A stretch of DNA of 5,335 nt, taken from Bacteroidota bacterium (GTDB lineage Bacteria > Bacteroidota > Ignavibacteria > UBA10030 > UBA6906). The stretch is taken from contig DPLS01000414.1 of the NCBI GenBank assembly GCA_003541875.1, forward strand, positions 1 through 5,335. Direction: 5' to 3'. Shown here one piece after another: positions 1 through 5,335 of this stretch. The translations under genes were made by a program, and so were the position numbers. The notes under the pieces were generated by a model. That model was not told the DNA's origin. It was given only the letters and a program-made list of their open reading frames with translations, and did no database searches. How positions within the stretch are numbered: the stretch's first letter is position 1; each line of letters opens with the position of its first letter.

Positions 1-18
1 ATGATCATGCTGAAGTAA
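1..18 (+). CDS. 3' end of an upstream gene, probably a T9SS cargo protein (partial)
   Basis: Read in frame 1, the first 18 bases encode Met-Ile-Met-Leu-Lys followed by TAA. A short hydrophobic run ending in Lys is the usual last strand of the type A T9SS sorting domain (families typically end in forms such as KKMILLK), and the complete gene downstream ends LLLMK in the same way. An intrinsic terminator follows at 64-105, which fits a gene ending here. Only five residues are visible, so the body of the protein is unknown. The reading is an inference from the tail, the stop codon and the terminator, and it could be coincidence. Confidence 0.5.
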   Translation: MIMLK

Positions 19-63
19 TTTTCTTCTGCCTACCTGGGGGAAGAAGAAGAGTAACTCAACAAG

Positions 64-105
64 CAAAGGCAGGTGGCGATTGGCCTCCTGCCTTTGTGCT
101 TTTTT
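64..105 (+). terminator. Rho-independent terminator of the upstream gene
   Basis: CAAAGGCAGG (64-73) is perfectly complementary to CCTGCCTTTG (87-96), giving a 10-bp stem with a 13-base loop. A run of six T (100-105) follows three bases after the stem. It lies 45 bases after the TAA at 16-18 and ends 38 bases before the ATG of the protease gene, so it most likely ends the upstream transcript. It could also act as an attenuator in the protease leader if that gene is transcribed from further upstream. Confidence 0.75.
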
Positions 106-143
106 GGAGATGCACTCTCACGAACGGGGCAACGGTATTCAGC

Positions 144-2273
144 ATGGGAATCGGCAACATCGTCCGGTTGGTTGCTAGGCAGAGTCTTTTGCTTGTACTT
201 CCTCTTGCGATATTCGCGCAGGAGCCGGACAGAGCATCACGGCTGTGCGGCCTTCAAGCTGGTCAGCAGCATATGCCGGCGTTCGAGGATACAGGGGGAG
301 TCTACATCCCGTCGAGAGGAACACTCCGGGTTTTGGTAGTATTCGCGAGTTTCCCGGATGATGAGACGCCGCATCCCTACTGGCCGGCACACAACCCGCC
401 ACTCTTCATGCAAGAGTTCATTGATCCCGACACGACGACTCATTCCCTGTCTCCATTCAATCTGACGAACTACTTCCGCCAAATGTCGCTGGGCCAGTTT
501 CATCTTGTGGGCGACGCAATCTGGGTGGAATCGTCACATTCCAAGCAGGAGTATCTCAACGGAGCGTTTGGTCGTGCGAACACCGACCTTCTACGCGAGC
601 GGGGTGATTCGTTGATCGATTTTTCATTGTACGATTCCTGGACCAGAACTGCAGACTACAGCCATGTCAATGTTCCAGACGGGTTGGTGGATATGATTGT
701 GATGGTTTGGAGGTTCAACGTGTTTGAGTTCCTGGGTGAAGCATCGCTCGGATACAAGCCAGGGTTCTTCGTTGATGGCAAGAGGATTGAGATGGGGTAT
801 CCGGGGACCATTCAATTTCCCCTTGGCTCTGGGATCACATGCCAGTATGTGTACACCGATGGTCCGCGTCAGGTGATGCAAACCATGGTTCATGAACTGG
901 GCCATTGGCTGTTGGGACGTCTGCACCCTTATGACGGGACGACCATTTTTGGCAAACACGCGTACTGGGGACTTCTGTGCAATGGCAACAGGGTTGCCTC
1001 ATGTATCAATGCCTACGAAAGGGAGCGACTTGGGTGGATCGTGGTCCCTGAGATTCCGCCGGACCAGAATACGATTCTCAACGACTATGTTCCTTCAGGA
1101 ATCGCATTCAAGTACCACCCAGTCAATGGGTATCCATTCGAGTATTTTTATTTTGAAAACCATCAGCAGGTCTCGGTGTTCGACGATGTCACAACTAATC
1201 CGGAAGACAAAGGTGTCTGGGTTCTCCATCAGGAGGGGCCATACATGGAGATGGACAACCTGAAGATCACACCCTCTGACGGCAATTGGAATTGGGAGAA
1301 TCCAGCCAGTACGGCACTTTGCTTCTCACAATCTCTGCCTGTGTTTAAGAGAGGAGAGCCGAAGGTAACGATCGGAGTATCGCATCGAGATCAGATTCCG
1401 ACGAGAACCAGCCTGGTGAACTGGATGTTCGCCTACAAAGATCCGGTTGGCCAGCTTAATTGCGGTGCATTCTCCAAAGGCGAGCACTTCAATGGTGCAT
1501 TTCGTACGGACTCCAGTTTCGTCTTCTCGCCATACAGCAATCCCAGCAGCAACACATGGGACAATCAGCCGACGCCATTCTCATTTGAAATCCTCGATGA
1601 CCAAAATGGGATCTCCACGATTCGTTACAACTCGAATCTGCTGGATGCAGCGCCGGCCCGTCGTTATCTCGGTCGTGACCCCAGTGATCACGACACGCTT
1701 CCGGGTTGGCTCTATCTTGCATGGGGAGCGCAATGGGCCGAGGGGCAACCGCTTGAAGCGGATGTGGACTGGTCGGAGCTTCAACAACAGGTTGGGAATG
1801 GAGGGAATTGGAATTCCATTTATGCCGGGCCGCTCACGTACTGGAGTGACGGAAGCATGTTCTATGACACGAGCGGAACGGTGCCTGTCCTCTTCCGGGC
1901 AAGAGTGCGTGATGCGCGGGGGAAGTACTCGGCGTGGTCCAATATTTACCACATCAGATTCGTCACGCCCACTGCGGTGAATGATGGCACAAGCGCTGTC
2001 GGCGACCAGTACAAGCTCGAAGACAATTATCCGAATCCGTTCAACCCATCAACAACAATTCGATTTTCAGTTCCTGCAGGGACGTATGGCCCTACGTCCC
2101 TACGGGTATACGACTTGTTGGGAAAAGAAGTGAGGACGCTGGTGAATGAGGAGTTGAAGGCGGGAAGCTACGAGAAGACGTTTGATGCAACCGGCTTGTC
2201 GAGCGGCGTGTACTTCTACAGGCTGCAGGCGGGTGAATCTGTATCCACGAAAAAACTGCTTCTCATGAAGTAG
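144..2273 (+). CDS. Secreted M6-like zinc metalloprotease with T9SS type A sorting domain
   Basis: This 709-residue protein is probably exported by Sec and then secreted or surface-anchored by the type IX system. Residues 1-26 are a signal peptide: Arg residues, then LLLVLPLAIFA. M6-like features follow: VLVVFASFPDD (63-73), NLTNYFRQMSLGQF, VDMIVMVW (182-189), zinc site HELGH (250-254, catalytic Glu251) with Gly258 and a likely third ligand His261, YERERLGW (291-298), YFENHQQ (336-342) and GVWVLHQEG (357-365). About 500-610 looks like a fibronectin-III-like domain (ends RGKYSAWSN). Residues 623-709 are the sorting domain, with YPNPFNPSTT at 629-638, SGVYFYRL near the end and the tail KKLLLMK. 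I chose ATG 144 because it begins the signal peptide; the in-frame GTG at 96 sits in the terminator stem. No clear Shine-Dalgarno is visible, which is common in Bacteroidota. The substrate is unknown. Family assignment is fairly sure; activity is inferred from intact HExxH. Confidence 0.88.
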   Translation: MGIGNIVRLVARQSLLLVLPLAIFAQEPDRASRLCGLQAGQQHMPAFEDTGGVYIPSRGTLRVLVVFASFPDDETPHPYWPAHNPPLFMQEFIDPDTTTHSLSPFNLTNYFRQMSLGQFHLVGDAIWVESSHSKQEYLNGAFGRANTDLLRERGDSLIDFSLYDSWTRTADYSHVNVPDGLVDMIVMVWRFNVFEFLGEASLGYKPGFFVDGKRIEMGYPGTIQFPLGSGITCQYVYTDGPRQVMQTMVHELGHWLLGRLHPYDGTTIFGKHAYWGLLCNGNRVASCINAYERERLGWIVVPEIPPDQNTILNDYVPSGIAFKYHPVNGYPFEYFYFENHQQVSVFDDVTTNPEDKGVWVLHQEGPYMEMDNLKITPSDGNWNWENPASTALCFSQSLPVFKRGEPKVTIGVSHRDQIPTRTSLVNWMFAYKDPVGQLNCGAFSKGEHFNGAFRTDSSFVFSPYSNPSSNTWDNQPTPFSFEILDDQNGISTIRYNSNLLDAAPARRYLGRDPSDHDTLPGWLYLAWGAQWAEGQPLEADVDWSELQQQVGNGGNWNSIYAGPLTYWSDGSMFYDTSGTVPVLFRARVRDARGKYSAWSNIYHIRFVTPTAVNDGTSAVGDQYKLEDNYPNPFNPSTTIRFSVPAGTYGPTSLRVYDLLGKEVRTLVNEELKAGSYEKTFDATGLSSGVYFYRLQAGESVSTKKLLLMK

Positions 2274-2302
2274 TCTCATAGAATGTTGGGTCAAGCCCCC
2301 CC

Positions 2303-2339
2303 GCACGCGGGCATTCGATGAGAATGCCCGTGGTGTTTT
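2303..2339 (+). terminator. Rho-independent terminator of the protease gene
   Basis: CGGGCATTC (2308-2316) pairs perfectly with GAATGCCCG (2322-2330) around the five-base loop GATGA. The stem extends outward to about 2303 and 2335 with one bulge and G-U pairs. A TTTT run (2336-2339) follows on the plus strand. It starts 30 bases after the protease stop codon. The opposite strand has no T-run after the stem, so it probably serves only the protease gene. Confidence 0.8.
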
Positions 2340-2463
2340 CGTGACGCACGTGGAGAGTCGGGGAGACGTTGACGCGGTTCATTTGAGATGGAAGCGAGAG
2401 GGCCGTCGCGCTGCAGACAGCGAACTGGAGGAGTGCAAAAAGGAGCTTTCTCGTGGTTCGGTG

Positions 2464-3273
2464 TTAGAAATCAATGAATGCCGAGATGATGTTGGCGTCT
2501 TCGTGCTGGTCGAAAAACTGTCCGCGCTCGTCAAACCCTCGCCGCAGAGTGTACGCAATCCGTAGAGCCCGGGTTCCTCGGGCGAACAACCTGGCTCCAA
2601 TCTGATAGCTCTGCGTCGACCCCCACGAAACCTCCTGCTTCAGCTTGAGGTCGACTGCACAATAAAGTTGGACGAACTGGTGAACGGACACGTTCCCAGC
2701 CTCAAATCCGAATTGGAGAGCCCAGTTCTTGTCTTGAATCGGCACGTTGTGATACGCCCAATGTCCGGCGAAGTAAACATGTCCGCCAATAAGAGGAATA
2801 TCTTGCGCGACTCCGAGCATTACGTAGTCCTTGATGTATTGGATCGAGTGCTTTCCGAGCAACTCAATTCCATCATCAGCGAAGTGGCAACTGTAGTGCC
2901 CGAGCGCAAACCGAAAAGCGGTCTCTGAGACACGAACGTCCAAGGGGAAATCAACCTTGTAGTCTATTGTATAGACGGTGAGTCCTGGCGGCGTAATCAA
3001 CCGGTTGAACGTTGACCCTGCCACACTGATCTGTACTTCAGCGCCTTCCAGATTGACTTGCGCAAGTGGAATTGAGCCTCCAAGCGTCCCGATCCACTCT
3101 CTGTTCTCCATGATGTGCGAAAGCGAAATCTGATGTGTGAGTGGGTCGGCAGTGAACGAAGGGAAGATCTTCTCTCCGGGGAAGAATTCGATCAACTCTC
3201 GCTCTTGCTGCGACCACGCCAGTGAGGTCGGGATCAGTGCTAGCAGGAGGAGGGATGATGCGTTCCTGAACAT
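2464..3273 (-). CDS. DUF1207-like outer-membrane beta-barrel protein
   Basis: This 269-residue protein has an N-terminal signal peptide (MFRNASSLLLLALIPTSLA, about residues 1-19, cleavage near A19 or S21). Its last residue is Phe (FIDF), as expected for the final strand of an outer-membrane barrel. The body alternates short polar and hydrophobic stretches and has no long transmembrane helix. FPSFTADP (37-44), GHYSCHFADD (125-134) and RGFDERGQFF (245-254) resemble the landmarks I associate with DUF1207: an early F-P-x-x-A-D-P, a central H-x-S-x-H-x-x-D, and a late G-Q-F. The molecular role of that family is not established, so I give no function. The ATG at 3273 is supported by AGGAG seven bases upstream. 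A candidate promoter at 3482-3510 would give a leader of about 200 bases. The gene converges on the protease and diverges from the desulfurase. That it is an exported outer-membrane protein is fairly sure; the DUF1207 name is less so. Confidence 0.78.
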   Translation of the reverse strand: MFRNASSLLLLALIPTSLAWSQQERELIEFFPGEKIFPSFTADPLTHQISLSHIMENREWIGTLGGSIPLAQVNLEGAEVQISVAGSTFNRLITPPGLTVYTIDYKVDFPLDVRVSETAFRFALGHYSCHFADDGIELLGKHSIQYIKDYVMLGVAQDIPLIGGHVYFAGHWAYHNVPIQDKNWALQFGFEAGNVSVHQFVQLYCAVDLKLKQEVSWGSTQSYQIGARLFARGTRALRIAYTLRRGFDERGQFFDQHEDANIISAFIDF

Positions 3274-3280
3274 ATCATGG

Positions 3281-3285
3281 CTCCT
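3281..3285 (-). promoter_or_regulatory. Shine-Dalgarno site of the DUF1207-like gene
   Basis: AGGAG on the minus strand lies seven bases before the ATG at 3273-3271. It decides the start over a second, out-of-frame ATG at 3278-3276 that would give only a short unrelated reading frame. It is the only clear Shine-Dalgarno among the starts visible in this window. Confidence 0.65.
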
Positions 3286-3481
3286 GCCGTATTGTCGATC
3301 GCGAAAATAGACCGACGCTGATACTGATACGATTCACCAGTATTGCCTACGCTTGCAAGTAAGTCATGACGGAGCGCGAATTCAATTCTACCGTGAATCA
3401 GAACGCCCCCGCAACATGGAATCAGCTGTGCTCTTGATCCAAAGGAAAGAGCGGGCACGTTAGAGCGGTTTGGCGTGTCAA

Positions 3482-3510
3482 AATGTAGCGACGCAGATTG
3501 CCAATGTCAA
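3482..3510 (-). promoter_or_regulatory. Candidate promoter of the DUF1207-like gene
   Basis: On the minus strand there is an exact TTGACA (3510-3505), a 17-base spacer and TACATT (3487-3482), continuing as TACATTTTG. Transcription would start near 3475, leaving a leader of roughly 200 bases before the ATG at 3273. The -10 also partly resembles the TAnnTTTG element of Bacteroidota promoters. It is oriented correctly and lies in the right intergenic region, but the long leader leaves room for a closer promoter. Confidence 0.5.
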
Positions 3511-3573
3511 GGATTGTACAGATTTTTGGTCTGCCTCAAGTCTATCCATCGTACTGAGAGGCGAGAATAGGAA

Positions 3574-3602
3574 TTGACATCCCATCGGCTTCCGCGTATA
3601 TT
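3574..3602 (+). promoter_or_regulatory. Near-consensus promoter of the cysteine desulfurase gene
   Basis: An exact TTGACA (3574-3579), a 17-base spacer and TATATT (3597-3602, five of six matches to TATAAT) match the classical housekeeping sigma-factor consensus. The expected start of transcription, about 3607-3612, falls on top of the two candidate ATG codons at 3606 and 3612. The mRNA would therefore have almost no leader, which agrees with the lack of any Shine-Dalgarno before this gene. Confidence 0.65.
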
Positions 3603-3611
3603 CTGATGCAT

Positions 3612-4769
3612 ATGAAACGCATCTATCTCGACCATACCGCCACGACGCCGCTCGATCCCCGGGTCCTTGCAGCGATGACGCCGTATTTTTCCAGCACCTT
3701 CGGCAACGCTTCTTCGGTCCACTGGTTTGGACAACAGGCAAAGATCGCGCTGGAACGGGCTCGTGCTGCAATTGCACAGGCTATTGGCGCTCAACCTGGT
3801 GAGGTGTTCTTCACGAGTGGGGGAACTGAGTCGGACAACTTCGCCATCAAAGGCGTTGCATACGCCGCCAAGAAGAAAGGGAAGAACCACCTCATTACTT
3901 CAAAGGCCGAGCATCATGCTGTGCTGGAGCCTTGTGAACACCTTACAGAAAACGGATTTGTTCTTGATAGCCTTTCTGTTGATGGCAAGGGGCTTGTCGC
4001 TCCGGAACACGTGAAGAACGCAATCAACGATTCGACCTGCCTTGTATCGACCATGCACGCCAACAATGAGGTGGGCTCCATCTCTCCGCTCCAGGAGGTT
4101 TCTCGAATTGCCCGCGAACGAGGCGTGCCAGTGCATACCGATGCTGTGCAGTCACTTGGCAAAATCCCAGTGAATGTGGACGAGCTGGGCGTGGATCTGA
4201 TGACGATCTCCGCGCACAAGCTCTATGGTCCAAAAGGAATTGGCGCTCTATACATACGCAGAGGAACCGGGATTGAACCGTTGCTGCAAGGGGGGGGACA
4301 GGAACGGGGGAAGAGACCCGGCACAGAAAACGTTCCGCTTGCTGTTGGCTTTGCAAAAGCTGTGGAACTTGCTGTGGGAGAAATGAAGGAGGAGTCAAAG
4401 CGGCTCGCCTCGCTTCGGGACGCGCTTGAGATGCGGATCAGAGATGAGTGCCCGAAAGTGATTATTAACGGCCATCCCACAAACCGGTTGCCCCACATCC
4501 TCAATATCTCTTTTGATTCGACCAAGATTTCTCTGGAAGGCGACGTGTTACTGATGAACATGGACCTCAGAGGTATCGCTGTGTCAAGTGGATCTGCCTG
4601 CACTTCAGGAAGTGTGCAGCCATCGCATGTGCTGCTCGCAATGGGGCGGGATGAGAAAACGGCGAAGGCATCTCTGAGGTTTGCATTTGGGAGGAGCAAT
4701 GTACCTGAGGATGTCGACTTTGTTGCACAGAATCTTCACGCCATACTAGGGGGGATGTCTAATCCTTGA
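3612..4769 (+). CDS. Cysteine desulfurase, NifS/IscS family (PLP-dependent)
   Basis: This enzyme releases sulfur from L-cysteine as a persulfide on its own cysteine, giving alanine; the sulfur goes to iron-sulfur clusters, thiolated tRNA or cofactors. The 385 residues are full length and begin with the family signature MKRIYLDHTATTP. Visible residues (from ATG 3612) are His101 in AEHHAV, which stacks on PLP; Asn151/Asn152 in HANNEVG; Asp177 and Gln180 in HTDAVQ; the PLP-binding Lys203 in SAHKLYGPKG; GGGQERGKRPGTEN; and the catalytic Cys330 in SSGSACTSGS, the group I loop. The protein ends soon after the SLRFAFGR motif, so it lacks the longer tail of E. coli IscS. An in-frame ATG at 3606 would add Met-His; I prefer 3612 because of family alignment and the promoter position. 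No scaffold (IscU/NifU) or regulator gene is in view, so which pathway it feeds cannot be told. Confidence 0.95.
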   Translation: MKRIYLDHTATTPLDPRVLAAMTPYFSSTFGNASSVHWFGQQAKIALERARAAIAQAIGAQPGEVFFTSGGTESDNFAIKGVAYAAKKKGKNHLITSKAEHHAVLEPCEHLTENGFVLDSLSVDGKGLVAPEHVKNAINDSTCLVSTMHANNEVGSISPLQEVSRIARERGVPVHTDAVQSLGKIPVNVDELGVDLMTISAHKLYGPKGIGALYIRRGTGIEPLLQGGGQERGKRPGTENVPLAVGFAKAVELAVGEMKEESKRLASLRDALEMRIRDECPKVIINGHPTNRLPHILNISFDSTKISLEGDVLLMNMDLRGIAVSSGSACTSGSVQPSHVLLAMGRDEKTAKASLRFAFGRSNVPEDVDFVAQNLHAILGGMSNP

Positions 4770-4787
4770 TTTCTGAGACCAAGAGCG

Positions 4788-5335
4788 TCATTTCCCGAGT
4801 ATCATCGCAACCCCCTCAATCCTTCCCATCGGTGCGGAAAGCTGAATGCCTGCGACTTCGCCTTTCACATACTGGTACGTTTCCTTGGCGATCTTCACGC
4901 CTTCTGCGAAGCCTTCCTCTTTTGTGGTGGTCTTTCTCATTCGGTCCAAAATCTCAGGCGGAACGCTTGCACCGGGGACTTCATTGTTCATGAACTCGGC
5001 GTTGCGATAGGAGACAAGCGGCCAAATGCCACAGAGCAGCGGAAGCTTCACATGGGTGATACGTTTCATGAACCGCTCAAGAATGCGGATGTCGAATACC
5101 GGCTGTGTAACGACGTACTCTGCACCGGCCTCGATTTTCCAGTCGAGCCGTCGGAGTTCCTCATCGAGGTTGATTGCGCCGGGGTTCACTCCGACTCCAA
5201 TGCAGAATCCAGTCGGGTCACCGATGGGGTTGCCGGCGAGATCAAGTCCGTGGTTTAATCTGTGAATAATGTTCACGAGGCCAATGGCATCGACGTCGAA
5301 GACCGCCGTCGCGTCAGGATAGTTGCCAAGCTTGG
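4788..5335 (-). CDS. 5,10-methylenetetrahydrofolate reductase domain, C-terminal part (partial, runs off right edge)
   Basis: The last 181 residues are visible. The reading frame is open to the window edge, beginning KLGNYPDATAVFDVD, so the GTG at 5276 is internal and not a start. MTHFR is a flavin enzyme that reduces methylene-THF to methyl-THF, the methyl donor for methionine synthesis. Typical landmarks are the YPDATAVFDVD-IGLV segment, NPIGDPTGFCIGVGVNP, the TQPVFD motif (fragment residues 76-81, whose Gln77 matches the folate-contacting Gln of MetF enzymes), PLLCGIWPLVSYRNAEFM, and the tail SAPMGRIEG. The wording of these motifs matches the reductase half of bifunctional homocysteine S-methyltransferase/MTHFR proteins (B. 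subtilis YitJ type) better than E. coli MetF. The methyltransferase half would lie outside the window, so fusion is an inference. It converges on the desulfurase with 18 bases between stop codons. Confidence 0.9.
   Translation of the reverse strand, partial: KLGNYPDATAVFDVDAIGLVNIIHRLNHGLDLAGNPIGDPTGFCIGVGVNPGAINLDEELRRLDWKIEAGAEYVVTQPVFDIRILERFMKRITHVKLPLLCGIWPLVSYRNAEFMNNEVPGASVPPEILDRMRKTTTKEEGFAEGVKIAKETYQYVKGEVAGIQLSAPMGRIEGVAMILGK

Larger units (their letters stand above)
3274..3605. other. 332-base divergent intergenic region
   Basis: No gene is visible here; the short reading frames that cross it have no recognisable content. It holds two outward-facing promoters, one per flanking gene, with their -35 elements 63 bases apart. 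The part between 3274 and about 3475 would be the leader of the DUF1207-like mRNA. That part contains a perfect seven-base inverted repeat, GATTCAC (3331-3337) and GTGAATC (3393-3399), with 55 bases between the arms, and a short ATACTG/CAGTAT inverted repeat at about 3321-3343. I do not recognise a known riboswitch or a typical operator. Confidence 0.6.

Noticed and set aside
96..143. N-terminal extension of the protease from a GTG at 96
   Set aside because: The GTG overlaps the end of the terminator stem, the added 16 residues are unlike an export signal, and ATG 144 starts a clean signal peptide.
2409..2422. Hairpin CGCTG/CAGCG downstream of the DUF1207-like gene as its terminator
   Set aside because: The stem is only 5 bp and no T-run follows on the minus strand. 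I see no supported terminator for that gene.
2341..2565. Plus-strand frame of 74 residues between the convergent genes
   Set aside because: Its second half is antisense to the end of the DUF1207-like gene, it lacks recognisable motifs, and it begins right after the protease terminator.
3476..3481. A third TTGACA on the minus strand
   Set aside because: No acceptable -10 lies 16-18 bases downstream. It partly overlaps the -10 region of the supported promoter.
3507..3890. Minus-strand frame across the desulfurase promoter and gene start
   Set aside because: It is antisense to the conserved N-terminus of the desulfurase, has no domain-like content, and would cover the near-consensus promoter.
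4766..4993. Plus-strand frame overlapping the desulfurase stop by four bases, like a coupled downstream gene
   Set aside because: It is antisense to the MTHFR C-terminus, which has strong family motifs. The plus-strand product is low-complexity Ser/Arg/Leu text typical of a shadow frame.
5326..5335. Ten-base palindrome CCAAGCTTGG at the right edge
   Set aside because: It lies within the MTHFR coding sequence (…Lys-Leu-Gly…) and is explained by ordinary codons; no sign of a boundary or attachment site.
1..5335. A mobile element, CRISPR array, toxin-antitoxin pair or phage-defence system
   Set aside because: No transposase, terminal inverted repeats, regularly spaced repeats, tRNA-like fold or defence-type domains are visible. 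All substantial coding space is explained by four recognisable families.

Overview
The window most likely comes from a bacterium of the Bacteroidota/Chlorobi/Ignavibacteria side of the FCB group. The main reason is the C-terminus of the first long gene. It ends in a classic type IX secretion (T9SS) type A sorting domain of the 'YPNPFNPSTTIRF ... SGVYFYRL ... KKLLLMK' style that is common in Ignavibacteria-like lineages. The first 18 bases look like the very end (…MIMLK, stop) of a second gene with the same kind of tail. Base composition looks moderately GC-rich throughout. Nothing in the window suggests a plasmid, phage or transposon.

Layout from left to right. Bases 1-18 are the end of a probable T9SS cargo gene, followed by an intrinsic terminator at 64-105. 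Bases 144-2273 (+) encode a 709-residue secreted M6-like zinc metalloprotease with a signal peptide, an HELGH active site, a probable fibronectin-III-like domain and the T9SS sorting domain. It is closed by a strong hairpin terminator at 2303-2339. Bases 2464-3273 (-) encode a 269-residue exported protein resembling the DUF1207 outer-membrane barrel family. Bases 3274-3605 are a 332-base divergent intergenic region with two facing-away promoters, each with an exact TTGACA, a 17-base spacer and a TAnATT -10. Bases 3612-4769 (+) encode a complete PLP-dependent cysteine desulfurase of the NifS/IscS family. Bases 4788-5335 (-) are the C-terminal 181 residues of a 5,10-methylenetetrahydrofolate reductase domain that runs off the right edge. 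It most resembles the reductase half of bifunctional homocysteine S-methyltransferase/MTHFR proteins.

The genes do not form one operon. The protease and the DUF1207-like gene converge, the DUF1207-like gene and the cysteine desulfurase diverge, and the desulfurase and MTHFR converge with only 18 bases between their stop codons. Functionally the left part is cell-surface and secretion. The right part is housekeeping sulfur and one-carbon metabolism: sulfur mobilisation from cysteine, and methyl supply for methionine.

I found no convincing undescribed multi-gene system. The points most worth checking are the near-consensus desulfurase promoter that would give a nearly leaderless mRNA, the paired TTGACA promoters in a lineage where the best-studied members use a different promoter code, and the one-residue-longer zinc motif of the protease.
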